Origin: Lepas anatifera | Lineage: Eukaryota; Arthropoda; Thecostraca; Lepadidae | DNA: 64,000 nucleotides | Assembly: GCA_034440635.1 (NCBI GenBank) | Contig: JAOTON010001261.1 | Coordinates: forward strand, 496,001 to 560,000 | Direction: 5' to 3' | In this document: positions 40,468 to 53,364 of the stretch, piece after piece | Layout of the letters: each line of letters begins with the position of its first letter | Numbering within the stretch: position 1 is the stretch's first letter | Notes under the pieces: generated by a model | Told to the model about the DNA's origin: nothing | Database searches by the model: none | Seen by the model: only the letters and a program-made list of their open reading frames with translations | Made by a program: the position numbers and the translations under genes

Positions 40468-41950
40468 GAGATTTCTACTACATGAGAATATTATCATAAT
40501 TAAAGATTATAGGCTTTATTTTGTGTTGTATAAGTTTTTATGACTCATTTTATTTGTTTAATGGTTTTAATTTCTAGTAATTTAATTTAATCTCCACACA
40601 CAATAATGAGAATGAGAAGCGTGAAATCAAAAATATTTCAAGTTTCCCTCTTCGTCAGAGAAAGTAAATTCCATAGGCGATGGGCTGGCGCAAAAATACC
40701 AAGGAGACAACTCGGATTTTATCTTGTTTACTGGACATAATAAACACACAAGTGATTGTTTCAGCTTTCCTGAACCTTTTTTGAAGTTATATTGTGAGTT
40801 ACTATGCTTAGGGAAAAATATTTGTAACTTTGTGTCACATAATCGCTTATTGAATTGTCCGGATAAGACGAAGGGGCAGCCTTGCAATATTATCGGTTCT
40901 AACGGATTAGCTTCTTGGTATTTTTATCATTACGTGAGCAGACCATAGCGCTCTTTAAATCCCAGCAGTGGCATTGATAATATTTTTGAAGTAGTTTAAC
41001 CAGGCCTTACCGTAGGACCTGGTCAGAAATCATCTTGACTTTACGTTTTGAGATACATAAGTACCAGGGAACAACAATTCCACACTAGTCGCTGCCGTAC
41101 ATGATTGTTTCTCAGCGGCCTCAGAAAAATCCCTCGGGGGGTCAAGTTGAAGCCCATACGATAGCACAAAAACATTAACGTAAAGCGCAAGGCATAGATT
41201 CTAGAACAGAGTCCTCTCCAGCTGGCCACAGTGCTCCCCCAGCGCGGGGATTCAGTTACAAATGGCAGTCTCAGGTTCCTGCTGCCCTGTCTGACCCCTT
41301 CGGCACCCCACTGGTGAATATGACACCGGCACTGCTCAGTCGCACCAGACACTGCGTGACTACCGCCCGACATGGACCGACACCCAGCTGGAAGAAGGTT
41401 GGTGCCTGGTATAGTTATCAATTTGTGCAAGTGTTTTTCGTGCCTCTTAATGAAAAAGGCGTATGTTGGATTTCCCGCGTGTAGTTTGTTTATTGGAAAC
41501 AGGATATGGTTGCATGAGATCAAGCTGTCATTTGGTATGCTTGCAGCCATACAATTTTAGATTTCTTGCTTTTATTTGTGTTATTCCTGAATTGTTTAAT
41601 GCTCAGATTGTATGTTTGCTCAAAAGTAGGATCTTGTGAAATGTCTTCACCCCCGATGTTTTCCATGAAATATGTACTTTTTATATTTTCATTTTTGTCT
41701 CAATCCATATCCAAGATAAAAGTGATCGGCGTCGTCGCGAACATTATTTAAGCGACGACAGCGTAGTTTTGTGTGGTGTTTCGTGTGCCGAACATTTTGC
41801 TTCTACTTTCGGACATTTACTATTATTTTCATGTGACATGGTTCACTGCTACAACCAAAAAACATGGTAGAGCCAATCCACAATAGATCAGGTTATCTAT
41901 GGATAGATAATGCTATAGATTTGCCACTATCACTTGGACTACACTTTTTT
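40461..41950. other. Intergenic stretch with one unrecognised minus-strand open frame
   Basis: A 169-codon open frame at 41041-41550 on the minus strand has no domain or transmembrane pattern I can name and no supporting splice or promoter context. Nothing else was recognised. Confidence 0.35.
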
Positions 41951-41952
41951 GC

Positions 41953-42021
41953 AGCGTGACAATGAACCAGATATCCAACATCCATACAGCAGCGTCACAA
42001 TGAACCAGATATCCAACATCC
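41953..42021 (+). repeat. Imperfect tandem duplication of about 36 bp
   Basis: CAATGAACCAGATATCCAAC occurs twice in tandem, preceded each time by CAGCGT. It lies in the open frame 41934-42227, upstream of the piggyBac-like fragment. Confidence 0.85.
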
Positions 42022-42227
42022 ACCGAGAGCCAGACGGGGACGACATCGACACCAACGCCGGCTACCTCGTGGTAGTGCAGCCATCGACAGAACGCCCTGG
42101 AGCCGACAAGGATCAAAACTTCTATCAGAGCAGCTCAAAAGCCACCTCCTATCCGAGCTTCATCCCCAGAAGATTACTGACTGCAAGTGGAGACTTTTGC
42201 CAGAAAAAAGGAAACTCTCGTGTTTGA

Positions 42228-42713
42228 GTGATATTGGTCCACCTGCCAAAGGTGCTGCCCCCAAGTTTGGTAACTTCTCGTAATATGGAACCATCTTCAG
42301 CAGAGGCATCTGGGTCGCCGAAAGGAGTGGCGCTAAGTTATGCTAAAAAGCGTAAAAGGACACTGCCAAGAAAATGGACCAGTGCCGGGTGTGGTACATG
42401 CGAGAATGTCACCAAGCTTAAACCCGTCACGTCAACTTCACAAGTGGACATTTCTCAAGGAGCTGTAAAATCTGCAACAGACTGGAAGAGGTGTAAGAAT
42501 GTATCACAGGTCAGGAGCAGGAGTTGCTCCTGCTCCAGGGTCAGCGTGGGCAGGCCTTCGGCGGCACGCTGGGATGGGCGAGACCACTGGCCAAAGAAGG
42601 CCAGCAGCAAGTACGGGAGATGTAGATACTGCTCTAGGCGGTCGGCTTACGCGTGCACAAAGTGTGGCGTTCCGGTGCATCCTGAGTGCATGGGTCCGTA
42701 TCATACGAGATGA
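42228..42713 (+). pseudogene. piggyBac-like transposase, C-terminal cysteine-rich end
   Basis: The last 50 residues read RWDGRDHWPKK and then KYGRCRYCSRR, SAYACTKCGVPV and HPECMGPYHTR before the stop. The pattern C-x2-C-x7-C-x2-C-x4-H-x2-C-x4-H, with VP(V/L) between the pairs and a final YHT, is the zinc-binding C-terminal domain of piggyBac family transposases. There it contacts the terminal repeats. The preceding R-x-x-GR-x-H-x-P also fits that family. The N-terminal part of the frame (about 42228-42540) does not show the catalytic DDE core, so the gene is broken or only its last exon is preserved. Confidence 0.62.
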
Positions 42714-42919
42714 TTCAGAGCATGGACGTAAAAGCTACCAGGGTATGACATAGTCTCAGCCCTAACTAATCAAGTGTCACATGATCGTACACTGAAAGGG
42801 AAAATTGTGCACAATTGCAGATGGAGCAAAGCATATGGAAACACCAGCCAGTTGCGACTGAAAGGACTTTCCCTGGAGTTTCTACGGAAATGCCTGATGA
42901 TATCATCTGTCTTATTTTT

Positions 42920-43320
42920 TTAGCACGAGCAATGGAGAGGGGTCTGGCGTCAACGTGCAGTGGAGGGGGTCTATTGTGCTTCCCTAAGATCTAAAAAATG
43001 ATAATTAAATTAGAAAATCGTTTGTTTAGGGAGTGTGTAGGGACGATGCTGATCTACATTATAGTTAAGTTTCATCGTCCTGGGACAATAGCAAGGTCAA
43101 AAGAGGTCATAAATTGTTTAATATTGGCAGTGCTGGAGACGTGTAGGAAAATGCCGTAATTATGCGGAAAAGAGCCGGGAATACACCATAAGCAGACTGA
43201 GGCTGTATAAGAAAGGTCCCAAACAATACTCTCTGAAAGTTTGAGGTCAAGGTCAGTCAAGATCACAGACCTATGACGTAACCCCCAGTGGCAGTAATTA
43301 CAGCACTCCTCTGTCACGGT
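42920..43320 (+). mobile_element. Truncated TTAA-2 MITE (left part)
   Basis: It starts near TAGCACGAGCAATGGAGAGG and continues through GTCTGGCGTCAACG, CCCTAAGATCT, ATGCCGTAATTATGCGG and a run ending at TGACGTAAC, in the order seen in TTAA-2. The right end is missing. It lies about 200 bp after the piggyBac-like fragment. Confidence 0.6.
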
Positions 43321-44440
43321 ATTAGTGTTTTGATATTAATTCATTTTGTCTTTGCAAACAGTCAAATTTACTAGATAAAAAAGACAGCCTTCTGTTTCCT
43401 GTTGTATAATATCGTCCAAATCTTAAAGTATACTTTCTACGGGTTCAGGCTAAGAAATAAATATAAATAATTTCGAAACCTTTCCCCAGGAGTATCGACA
43501 GCAATGGACAGACCCTTCTGCACACATTTACAGACTCGCAGCGAGGCTCTCATTTCGTGCATCAACATGATGAATATATCATCCTAAACTTCTTGCTCAC
43601 ACTCGATCGTAAAGCCTGGATGAAAGCCCTGAGTTCTGATCATGTGCCGGAGGTTTCATGGTAGGCTGCACTCATTCCCAGAAGCGGGGACCATTACTAC
43701 CGGCCGGGCACCTGCTGCCACGCATTGCGTGCTATTACGTACACCTATGCGATAACGTGCGGCCTGTAGCCATCCACAGTTAGCGAAGGAAAAGGCCAAA
43801 GTCGGGAGGGGATGTCAAACGAAATTACACTTCCGGGCCATGAGAAGGAGACTTATCATATCTGCCATTGGTAGTTGTGATGAGGTGAAAGTTAGTGTAT
43901 GGCGAAAATTCTACCGTAGTTAGACTTTTGAATATTGATCCCGAGAAATTGTTTTTTAGTATCGGCGAAGTATTTCTGAAATACAAGCCAACTTCTCGTT
44001 ACCTCGATGCTGTCCCTGCTGCCAGCTGAGGCACAACGAGACACAATGAATTAACCCCAGGAATGAAGGCACCTCGCCGTTCCCATCAGCACTCAGTATC
44101 TCGTCACCCCAGTCGTGACCTCAGTTCCGAGGTCGCTGTCTACTTCGTCGAGTATCCGGATGCGCCATCAAAGGCCGATTACTGACTCATTTTGGTTAAT
44201 ACGGTGCGTGGAATGACGGATTTCCGGAAACCCCAATACTCCGCCGAAAGTCATTATCTCAGCTCAGATGCACATTTTTTAATTTTTCGAACAGGTTAAG
44301 CTTTTTCGGACCCAAATGTGTGCTCCAGGTTTTTTCGTACTTAGTGAAACCTACTTCTTGAAACATGAATTTTCTCTCCCACGGTTCGACTGGTATCTTT
44401 TTTCTTGGCCGTAGTATGTGCTGATACAAATCTAGAGCAC
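43321..44440. other. Intergenic stretch, nothing recognised
   Basis: No open frame with a domain and no clear repeat. Confidence 0.4.
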
Positions 44441-44442
44441 AC

Positions 44443-44593
44443 CAGTGGTAGATTCAAAAGGGGCTAGGGGTCTCAAGCCCCCCTCCCCGAAATTTCAGAA
44501 TTCCCATAGCAACTGCATAGTCGGAGGCTGTTCTGAGGAGAAGGAGGCTAGAGCCCCTAGCACCTCCCCCGAAATAAGGACCTGGATCCGCCT
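44443..44593. mobile_element. Possible short hAT-like MITE remnant
   Basis: The left side begins CAGTGGTAGATTCAAAAGG and the right side ends GACCTGGATCCGCCTG, which resembles the common CAGTGGCGGATCCAGG terminus. No matching 8-bp duplication was found. Confidence 0.4.
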
Positions 44594-47500
44594 GGTCCTG
44601 AAAAGGGTTCAGACAGAATTCACCAAGGAGACCATTACCATCACAATAAACCGAGGAGCTTTCCGCCAGCTATCCAGAACCTAGCCCATGTGTGCTAACG
44701 GAGTGACCATGCATGTGACTCTAAATCAGCCGTAGTGAAGCAGCTCGGGGTCCACGCATCCACGCGATCCACGGAGCATCAGCGGATGAGGATGTCATAT
44801 CCATGTCCAGAGGATCCGCGGGCCACGCTGGCCCGAACGGCCACGAGGAGGGGGAGGACGCACTCGCAGGGGTGGGCACCCTACAACACCAGGGAGAACA
44901 AGAGGTGGGCCTCCGCTTCCTGATTCTCCTCCATGCTGGAGCAGTCATTTCAAGATCCATTATCCATGTGGATGAAAGGAGGATTAGAATCACACACCCA
45001 TGCCCACTCTGACACCAGGCTATGCTGGTCTATTTCACAGGGCCCACCTAGCCATGAGGTAAGTTAGGGCAGGCTCCTCAACACTCATCCTGGGCATTGT
45101 ACACAGATACGAACCGGCAGAATGTCATATAACCCTGGCAGTCGGTGCGTCGAGCCTCCCCCTCCCCCGACAAGCAGAAGCTAACAAGTATCCAATGAAG
45201 AGGATTCCTTCTGCTTTATGATGGAAGAGTGTACCACGGGCATGACAATGCACGTGGCCCTCCCTTCGATCCCAGAAATCCTATTAGATAGTGCGCCCAA
45301 GGCCTGGTCTTGGAGGTTTTGAGTTGCAGATCAAGATAGGCTTAGGCCTGGCAAAAAATGGGATAGGTAGGCTAAGCAAAGATAGGCTTAGGCCTAAGCT
45401 GCCAAAAATGAGAGCTTGCGGTAATTCAGGCAAAGCAGAGCAGTACTTTAGGAGGGGTGGGGGCAGGAAGTTGTATTTCCGTAGTGGGAGGACAGCGGTA
45501 CCCGATCAGGGAGGAGGAAAATACCTTTTTAGTGTATGACACCCCCTTTTCACCTCTCCGGATCCGCCCATGATTTTCTTGTGCATAATACATTCCCTTC
45601 TGTTACAAACCATTCCCCACGATCAGCCACCACGGCCGGACATGCTGGACAAATACTTATTTTCCCTGATATATATTTCCAGTGGACAAAGACCTATCGA
45701 TCCCTGATATACCTTTCCAGCAGGGTGAGGGTTGGCCATGGCATTTAGTCTCAGAAGCTAGTGCATAAAGCCCCAATGCTTGTTTCCAGCCGGCAGCGAG
45801 GTAATCAGGTGCCTTTGGAACTAGGGCATGTTCAAACCATATTTACTGCAGGAGACTCAGAAGCCTTTTCTGGAATGTTTTTGTCAGACTATCTCTGTAT
45901 ATAAAAATATTCCAAGAAATATACCTGTAAGCATTCAGCTTTACTTTGGAATATACTTCAATCAGCCAAGGAGAGGGCCACTTTGACACCTTCAAGGTGT
46001 CAATAACTCAAAATTGGTAACTTGAGTGTCCGGTGTCCGACCAAAGTTGCATGGTTAAACCAGATTGAAAACACTGCTCACGATATTAATGGATCAATGG
46101 TGGATAGTCGTATGTTTAAGCAATAACATGTGAAACACTGGGTCATAAATCATCAGCTAAACGGAAATGTTAGACTGTGTCTAGACTGGAGTCGTTGAAG
46201 GTGCATCGAACCACTCGCACCCTATACTCGACGACGGCAGCCGAGCATTCCACACCTATCCTTGGTGACATTGATAAAGGAGTACTATACTTTTTTTAAT
46301 AATTAAGGCGTTCGGAAATGGGAGCATATTTTTAATGGCACTTCCATCAGATAAAGTGCAAATAGTACTTGTACTAGTGATACAATTGTATATACCTGAC
46401 GTGAGCTCCCAGCACTTTTAATCATATACAAAATACCACGTCCCGCAGCTTAAACCCGAAGAAATGAAAGGCATTCTTCCGCATGGGAATTAGACCAAGA
46501 GGAGAACTGCCCAACTTCATTTTTAATTCAGAAATATTCTCATGATTTTCGTCTAGCTGAAAGATGGCGTAGAACCTTTACCACGTGTCAGAGCGAAGGG
46601 TAACAGGGAACACGAATCCGCACTGACCTTGGGTTGGGTTAATTAAGCGCTGGCAGCTGGTTAGCTGCATTGTGGTTGGTTTGGGTTTTGGAGTGCTGCG
46701 ACTTCACTGGCGGACGCAAGAGCGCCGTTGGGGGGGGGGCAACTCGGAAAAATCGTAATGACATAGTGTTTTTTAAGAAAATCGGCCAAAATTTTGTCAT
46801 TTGGGGGTATGGCCCCTTGCCCCCCCCCCAGCTCGGTGTGCGCGACTTCGCGCGACCATTGCGCGACTTCGTGGTCATTTTGGGCCCAGCTATGATTATA
46901 TCTCGGTTGGGAGGGATTTGAGGGACCATACCAACTTATTCAGACATTCCGACGGGACTTTACCCGGGGCCGGTGGCTTAGGAAATTGATGCTGTCCACT
47001 GGGTCACCCATCCCCTTGATTATAACGCGCAGACATGATGGCATAACCAATACTGAAGTCCGGGAAGCATTCAAGGCTAAGTAGAAAGGACACCGATAAC
47101 CGGAAGAGTATCCACACCAACAGGTCTCCCAACATCTCCCGTCAAACATTTCTGAGACGCAACAAGCCGTTATCTGTCATCTGTTAGGATAAGTTGCCAA
47201 GAGTCAGTTTCACCGACAGCCTCCGCTCACCAAACACTCCTTTAACCAGCGGCGACGGTCACGTTTTGTAGCATTGGACGGATTCCGAGTCGGCTATTCG
47301 TAGCGGGATTATACGTCACTGACAGTCTAAGCCAGGCAAAGTTACTTCCGTGCCTTCCGTTTTATAGCTGGAAAGCCACTCGGACGGCTGCAGATGCATC
47401 AATGATGGCAACCCGCGTCTTCTTAGGCCAATACTGCAGGCCGTATGGATCCATCAATCTCTCTCAGAAAGAGAGCCATGGGTCATTGCTATCTGCTACC

Positions 47501-49154
47501 GTGCGCCTCCCGATTCATCAGTTTGTATGACGACACAACTTGCACCTTCGCTCGATGCCGTCAAGGGCGACACCGAAAATGAAAGGCTTAGTCATCCTCC
47601 TAACCCTATACTACAGCACAATAAACAGACTAAATCAACCAAGAGACTGCCTGACTTGCTGCGGCTATCTTGTTCGGCGGACGGTTGGACATGCGACCTC
47701 TCCCACCCTTCTGGTGACATCGTTGTCACCTCTGATGCCTCCGGTGACCGGAGGGCCGTTGAGGCTTCTGCATGGTAGTGAAAGTGCGCCAGCTCCCACC
47801 GGGCCAGCCGCTTTGGATTGCCGGGGAACAGGTCTTGGAATTCCCGTCCGGCTTCAAGCATCCCCCACAGCTGCCAAACAACCTGACCGCCTCCAGACTT
47901 TCTCCCCGGAGAAAAATCCTTCATGATCCAGCTGGACAGCTTGTTCTACGCAGTTACGCGACTCTGCTAGAGCTTCGTGCGAGTTTGATGGAGCGCGTGG
48001 TTCGTTTGGTGTCCGGCTGTGATTTCTTGTCGTCTCTAGCGGCGACGTCGGCGGCCTCGGAGCAGCTGCAGCTGAAGCTTCAGTAGCCGCCGCGCGGTTG
48101 TGTGGGAGGGGTGCGTACGCTCCACCGAAGAACGCTCGTTGTCATGCGGTTGCAGTGATTGAACCACAAGTGGGAAGTCTACGGGAAACTACCACGGGAA
48201 GTACTGGGTCAAAGCAGCGGCGGTCAAGTGTCTTCTTGTGGCTAGAATACCCATCTTCCTCGGGAACTTTTTACATTCTTTTGCAGCAGGTAACGTGTAA
48301 GGGCCTTCAAATATAAAGACAAGTGGACCACGCCGACGTCAACACCGACGTCCAACTTCCAGCTTTGAAGGAATATGGTGGTGGGACACAGCTGCAGAAC
48401 CTGAGACAAGAAGTAAGACAAACAGTCCAGTTCTAGGACCGAAAGTGACAGCCTGACAGGATATTCAGGATCACACAGCTGTACAAATTAAATTGATCTA
48501 TTGTCGGGTATAGTGACATCAGAAGGCACGAGGTAATCTCAGCGTTGAGCAGCTGAAGATACCTCTGGATCAATCCGAAATATAGGAACATTCTCCAGCG
48601 TTTTATAATTGTCACCTAGGAGAAACCAGTCTTCACTATTACGGTAAGTGCGCGACAATGTTTCTTAATAGCACTAGTGAGATGGAAGTGGCAATAATTT
48701 TATGTTTGATCTTTAGCTTATGCTTTTAGGAACTTTGAGTGAGAACAGTTGGGTATGCATACATTTCATCTAGAAAATTGTACTTTATTGTCAGACCCAA
48801 TGATACTTTTTCCACACAAATAGGTTTGGTATGCTTTAAAAAAGAATGTAACGGGGAAAATAAATGACTGCCTTCGCAAAATGAGGTGTGAACTCGAGTT
48901 AAGAAAACTGTACAAATAATCCGTCGCTCACTTTTCCACCTCCACAAAATCCATTTTGTGTGCCAAAACTCGTGACAGCCAACTCCACAGCAAACGTACT
49001 CTGTCCTCGGATGTAGAAGTAATTTAATCAGATTTGACACCTACGTATTTATACCGGATTAACTGATGAGTGATGCAGATTGAGTTATTCATTGGCGAAT
49101 AACGCGATATCTAGTAGGCACGTGCCATTTCAAGCAAAACCTGTTGCGGGCACC
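44594..49154. other. Intergenic stretch with minor repeats only
   Basis: A short direct repeat of AGATAGGCTTAGGCCT with CCAAAAAATG occurs twice at about 45331-45410. A G-rich segment starting CACTGGCGGACGC at 46706 resembles a single hAT end with no partner. GC-rich open frames at 44735-45012 and 47527-48086 have no recognised domain. Confidence 0.35.
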
Positions 49155-49469
49155 CGTGCAAACATTGGCGGACGCAGGGGGAGGCCATGCCCCCCAAAGC
49201 GCTGGAAGGGGCGCCAAACTGTCTTTTGGCCCCCAAGGCCGAATAAATATTTGAAAATAGCGTTTATGTACACTAGGTCTGTCGAGCAATTAAATCTTCC
49301 CTCCCACCCCCCTCCCAGGAGAGCGATCATGTACTTGGATAGGTAGCTTATACTGGGTCTGTTGAGCACCCAAATCGCACGTCCTCCCCCCGCCCTCCCC
49401 CCAGGAGGAGAGGCAGACATGGTTTTGCCCCCCCCCAACTTCGGATCTGTATCCGCCCCTGCGTGTGAA
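49155..49469. mobile_element. hAT-like MITE, about 299 bp
   Basis: CGTGCAAA and CGTGTGAA (6 of 8 bases) flank an element from CATTGGCGGACGCAGG to CGGATCTGTATCCGCCCCTG. The ends are imperfect inverted repeats and the interior is rich in C/G homopolymers. No coding capacity. Confidence 0.6.
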
Positions 49470-49995
49470 CGAGTTCCTATAGATCAGCCGGAATCAGCTT
49501 CTTTACTTAACTTGTCATGAAAATTAAGCAAAGTGTTTGCAAATATTGGAAGCCAACTTTCTGTGCGCCATAATTACACCTGATCACACCCCTGTCATAA
49601 ATATTTTATATTATTCGACGTCAGTTTAAGGTAAAATGTGGTTGGTAAATCCTGTCTTCCATAAAATACAGAACACTATCATAACCATATACCCGTACAT
49701 CCAAATAGGTTATATTGCCCGTATAATGCCAATCCGTATATCTTTTTTTGTTTCAACCAATATTTCAATCTGTATCAATATTTCGGGATCAATATCAGGA
49801 TCAATATCAATCAATCGGCGTCAATATCTGGATCAACATTTTAATCCGTCTAATTCCAATGCCACATTGTCGATGCATCGACTCTAAATTAGGCGTGGAA
49901 ATAAGTACCAAATGCCGACAACTGCGACCTTCAATATTCTGGCGTCGAAGAGGAGCTTAGGTCCAGAGGAGGTGGCTGTGTTCTCCATGGCACTG
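49470..49995. other. Intergenic stretch, weak ATCAATATC repeats
   Basis: AT-rich sequence with recurring ATCAATAT words at about 49760-49850. Nothing else was recognised. Confidence 0.4.
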
Positions 49996-50536
49996 CAACA
50001 TCCTCACCACAACCACGCTCATCACCTCTTCAACTGTCCGCCCCAGTCACCAACATCCTCACCACAATCACGCTCAGCACCTCTTCAACTGTCCGCCCCA
50101 GTCAACAGCATCCTTACCAGAATCACGTCCATCACCTCTTCAACTGTCCGCCCCAGTCACCAACATCCTTACCAGAATCACGCTCATCACCCCTTCAACT
50201 GTCCGCCTCAGTCCCCAACATCCTTACCACAATCACGTTCATCACCTTTTGAACTGTCCACTCCAGTCACCAACATCCTCACCACAATCACGCTCATCAC
50301 CTCTTCAACTGTCCGCCCCAGTCACCAACATCCTCACCACAATCACGCTCAGCACCTCTTCAACTGTCCACCCCAGTCACCAACATCCTTACCAGAATCA
50401 CGCTCAGCACCTCTTCAACTGTCCGCCCCAGTCACCAACATCCTTACCAGAATCACGCTCATCACCCCTTCAACTGTCCGCCCCAGTCCCCAACATCCTT
50501 ACCAAAATCACGTTCATCACCTTTTGAACTGTCCAC
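49996..50536. repeat. 55-bp minisatellite, about ten units
   Basis: Tandem units of 55 bp built on CATCCTCACCACAATCACG and CTCTTCAACTGTCCGCCCCA. Because 55 is not a multiple of three, the long open frame across it (49912-50673) rotates through frames and is not a gene. The array resumes at 53183 after an inserted foldback element. Confidence 0.93.
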
Positions 50537-53190
50537 TAGGCCATGTCGTGATCACCACTTTTCACAGGATCTTTGATTACCGGGTGTTTTCTAATGTATT
50601 GATGGCCGCTGATCACGATTTTCTGGTCGAAAATGTCGAATTCGAAAAATATTTGCCCGCGCAAGCCGTTTGAAATTCTTCCGGTTTGCCAAAATTTCGA
50701 TGTTTTCATATCTCACGGACCATAAAATGCAACTAATGTATTGGAAGGGCTCCAGAACTTCAAAACCATTCAATCTGAACAATTTGAAACCTTTTTGACT
50801 GCTTGAAATATATATTTACCTGGAAAAGTACCTTGGAAAGACAGGGATGTTTGAGCTTAAAAGATGATAATAGATGGCGTGAATGACGCAGCCGTCAATC
50901 AGTGTCCCGCTACGTCGCTTATGACAAGAAGCTATTAGCCAAAGGAGCTGGATATGGGATTTGAGCCTATTATGAATTCGATGAATGAACATTTACCTTC
51001 ATAAGATGATCTAGATTTCTCTCGCTTGCAGTTTTAAATATAATTGGTAATGGTTGCTTTCAAAGCAGGTCCAATTAGGATGAGCCAGCCATATATAAAT
51101 TAGGTATCTAAGCATGTAGTCACTGCGGAAAAATTTCAAGTATTAAAATGTATGCAAGAGCCAGTCGAATATGTTCAGATTAGTTTTGCTATCACTAGCA
51201 AGGAGAATACCGTATTTCGGGAAAAATGAAGCTACACGACACCCAGCTTGCCGTCAATACATGCCGTTGTCGGTCGAATTATGATGCTGCGGTTTGAAGA
51301 GACTGAGGCCAGGAAGCGGACGAATTTCATGTTTCAATAGCTTCAATATTCGAACCGACCGCTGATAAAGTTACCGAGACTTACAGAAGAGCATCTGTGC
51401 CAGCAAGAAACAGGTACAAAGTTCGCTGAGAAATAAGGAAGCTTTATAATTTGAAGGAAACGATCAGAAGGCGCCTACAAAACATGAAGATATTGTAAGC
51501 ATGGACAAAGCATGACACCATTGTTTGACATATCAAACAGAGCTCTACCATCAAAGGTATCGGCAAACAGAACATTTCTGGAAGACCAGCGATGAGCACA
51601 GAGGTTGTATATTGGTGGCTTGGATGCAGTCTGACAGACCATTGGAGACGGCAGCAGCTGAGCCAAGCCACTGCTGTGTCGTTGTGGCTACCAGGAGTTC
51701 TCCGGATGTTGCGTTCTGACGGAGCCAAAGCTGCGTCAGAACGCAACAGCACCATTGACAGCGACCGCTGGTGGTATATGCAGCAGCGAGCTTCCTATTT
51801 GTAGCATCACACCAGCTGCTAACACGCCGCACGCGAACAGGCTCTGGCAGGTATAAATCAATCTCGGAAAGAAAACTTATTTCTAAATGTTACACGGAAG
51901 TCGTTTATAGACTTGTCCGGGTGATTGTCATATTATTGTGCTCGAATACGGACGAGCCGGCCTCCCGATCAGGCCTTATGGCGGCAGCAGCAGTGGCTTG
52001 CCGCAGCTGCTGCCGTCTCCAACGGTCTGTCACGACTGCATCCAAGCCCCCAATATACAACCTCTGTGCTTCTCGCTGGTCTTCCAGAAATGTTCTGTTT
52101 GCCGATGCCTTTGATGGTAAAGCTCTGCTTTATATGTCAAACAATGTGGTCATGTTTTGTCCGTGCTTACGATACCTTCATGTTTTGTAGACGCCTTCTG
52201 ATCGCTTCCTTCAGGTTACAGTGCTTCCTTATTTCACAGCGAACTTTGTACTTGTTTCTTGCTGGCACAGATGCTCTTCTGTAAGTCTCGGCAACTTCAT
52301 CAGCGGTCGGTTCGAATTTTCAAGCTATTGAAACGCGAAATTCGTTCACTTTCCTGGCCTCCATCTCTTCAGCCGCAGCATCATAATGTGACCGACAACG
52401 TCAGCCTCAATCAGAGCTGGTTAAGCGGCAGCATGCATGTGGATCATGTTAAGCGGCTTGACGGCGGCGCTAGGTGTGGTGTAGCTTCATTTTTCCCGAA
52501 ATGCGGTATTCTACTCGCTAGTGATAGCAAGACTAATCTAAATATAATCGACTGGCTCTTGCATACATTTTAATACTTGAAATTGATCCGCAGTGACTAC
52601 ATGCTTAGATACCTAATCTATATAGGCTGGCTAGCTGATCTGAATTGGACCTGCTTTGAAAGCAACCATTACCAATCATATTTAAAACTGCAAGCGAGAG
52701 AAATCTAGATCATCTTGTGAAGGTAAATGTTCATTCATCGAATTCAAAACAGGCTCAAATCCTATATCCAGCTCCTTTGGCTAATAGCTTCTTGACATAA
52801 GCGACGTAGCGGGACAGTGGTTGACGGCTGCGTCATGCGCGCCATCTATTATCATCTTTTTAAGCTCAAACATCCCCGTCTTTCTAAGGTACTTTTTCGG
52901 GTAAGTATATATTTCAAGGAGTCAAAAAGGCTTGAAATTGTTCAGTTTCAATGGTTTTAAAGTTCTGGGGCCTTTTGAATACATCAGTTGCCTTGTATTG
53001 TCCGTGAGATATGAAAACATCGAAATTTTGGCAAACCAGAAGAATTTCAAACGGCTTGCGCGGGCAAATTTTTCGAATTCGAAACTTTCGACCAGAAAAT
53101 CGTAATCAGCGGCCATCAATACATTAGAAAACACCCGGTAATCAAAGATCCTGTGAAAAAGTGGTGATCACGACATGGCCTACTGTCCAC
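50529..53190. mobile_element. Foldback-type DNA transposon with arms over 1.1 kb
   Basis: CTGTCCAC is duplicated exactly at 50529-50536 and 53183-53190. Between them lies a 2646-bp element whose ends are TAGGCCATGTCGTGATCACC and its reverse complement. The left arm (50537 to about 51676) and right arm (about 51988 to 53182) are inverted copies with scattered indels. Only about 0.3 kb of spacer separates them, and it holds a perfect 14-bp hairpin at 51708-51747. An 8-bp duplication fits hAT or P-type integration, while the arm length is of foldback type. No transposase was recognised. Confidence 0.92.
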
Positions 53191-53364
53191 TCCAGTCACC
53201 AACATCCTAACCAGAATCACGTTCATCGCCTCTTCAACTGTCCACACCAGTCACTAACATCCTTACCAGAATCACGCCCATCACCTCTTCAACTGTCCTC
53301 CCCAGTCACCAACATCCTTACCACAATCACGTTCATCACCTCTTCAACTGTCCACCCCAGTCAC
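53183..53364. repeat. Continuation of the 55-bp minisatellite
   Basis: About 3.3 further units in the same orientation and phase as 49996-50536, which shows that the foldback element interrupted one original array. Confidence 0.9.

Noticed and set aside
41041..41550. 169-codon minus-strand open frame
   Set aside because: No domain, no splice or promoter context and no repeat of coding character; length is within chance for a window of this size.
46990..47160. 5S rRNA-like resemblance (GGTCACCCATCC, GGGAAGCATTC)
   Set aside because: Only scattered short words match; box A, intermediate element and box C of 5S RNA are not in order.
50000..50536. CRISPR-like regular repeats
   Set aside because: Units are contiguous 55-bp tandem repeats without unique spacers, and the genome is eukaryotic.
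49912..50673. 253-codon Pro/His/Ser-rich open frame
   Set aside because: It runs over a 55-bp tandem repeat whose length is not a multiple of three, so the peptide changes frame each unit; there is no start or splice support.
51444..52573. Mirror-image open frames on both strands
   Set aside because: They arise from the two inverted arms of the foldback element and contain no transposase motif I could recognise.
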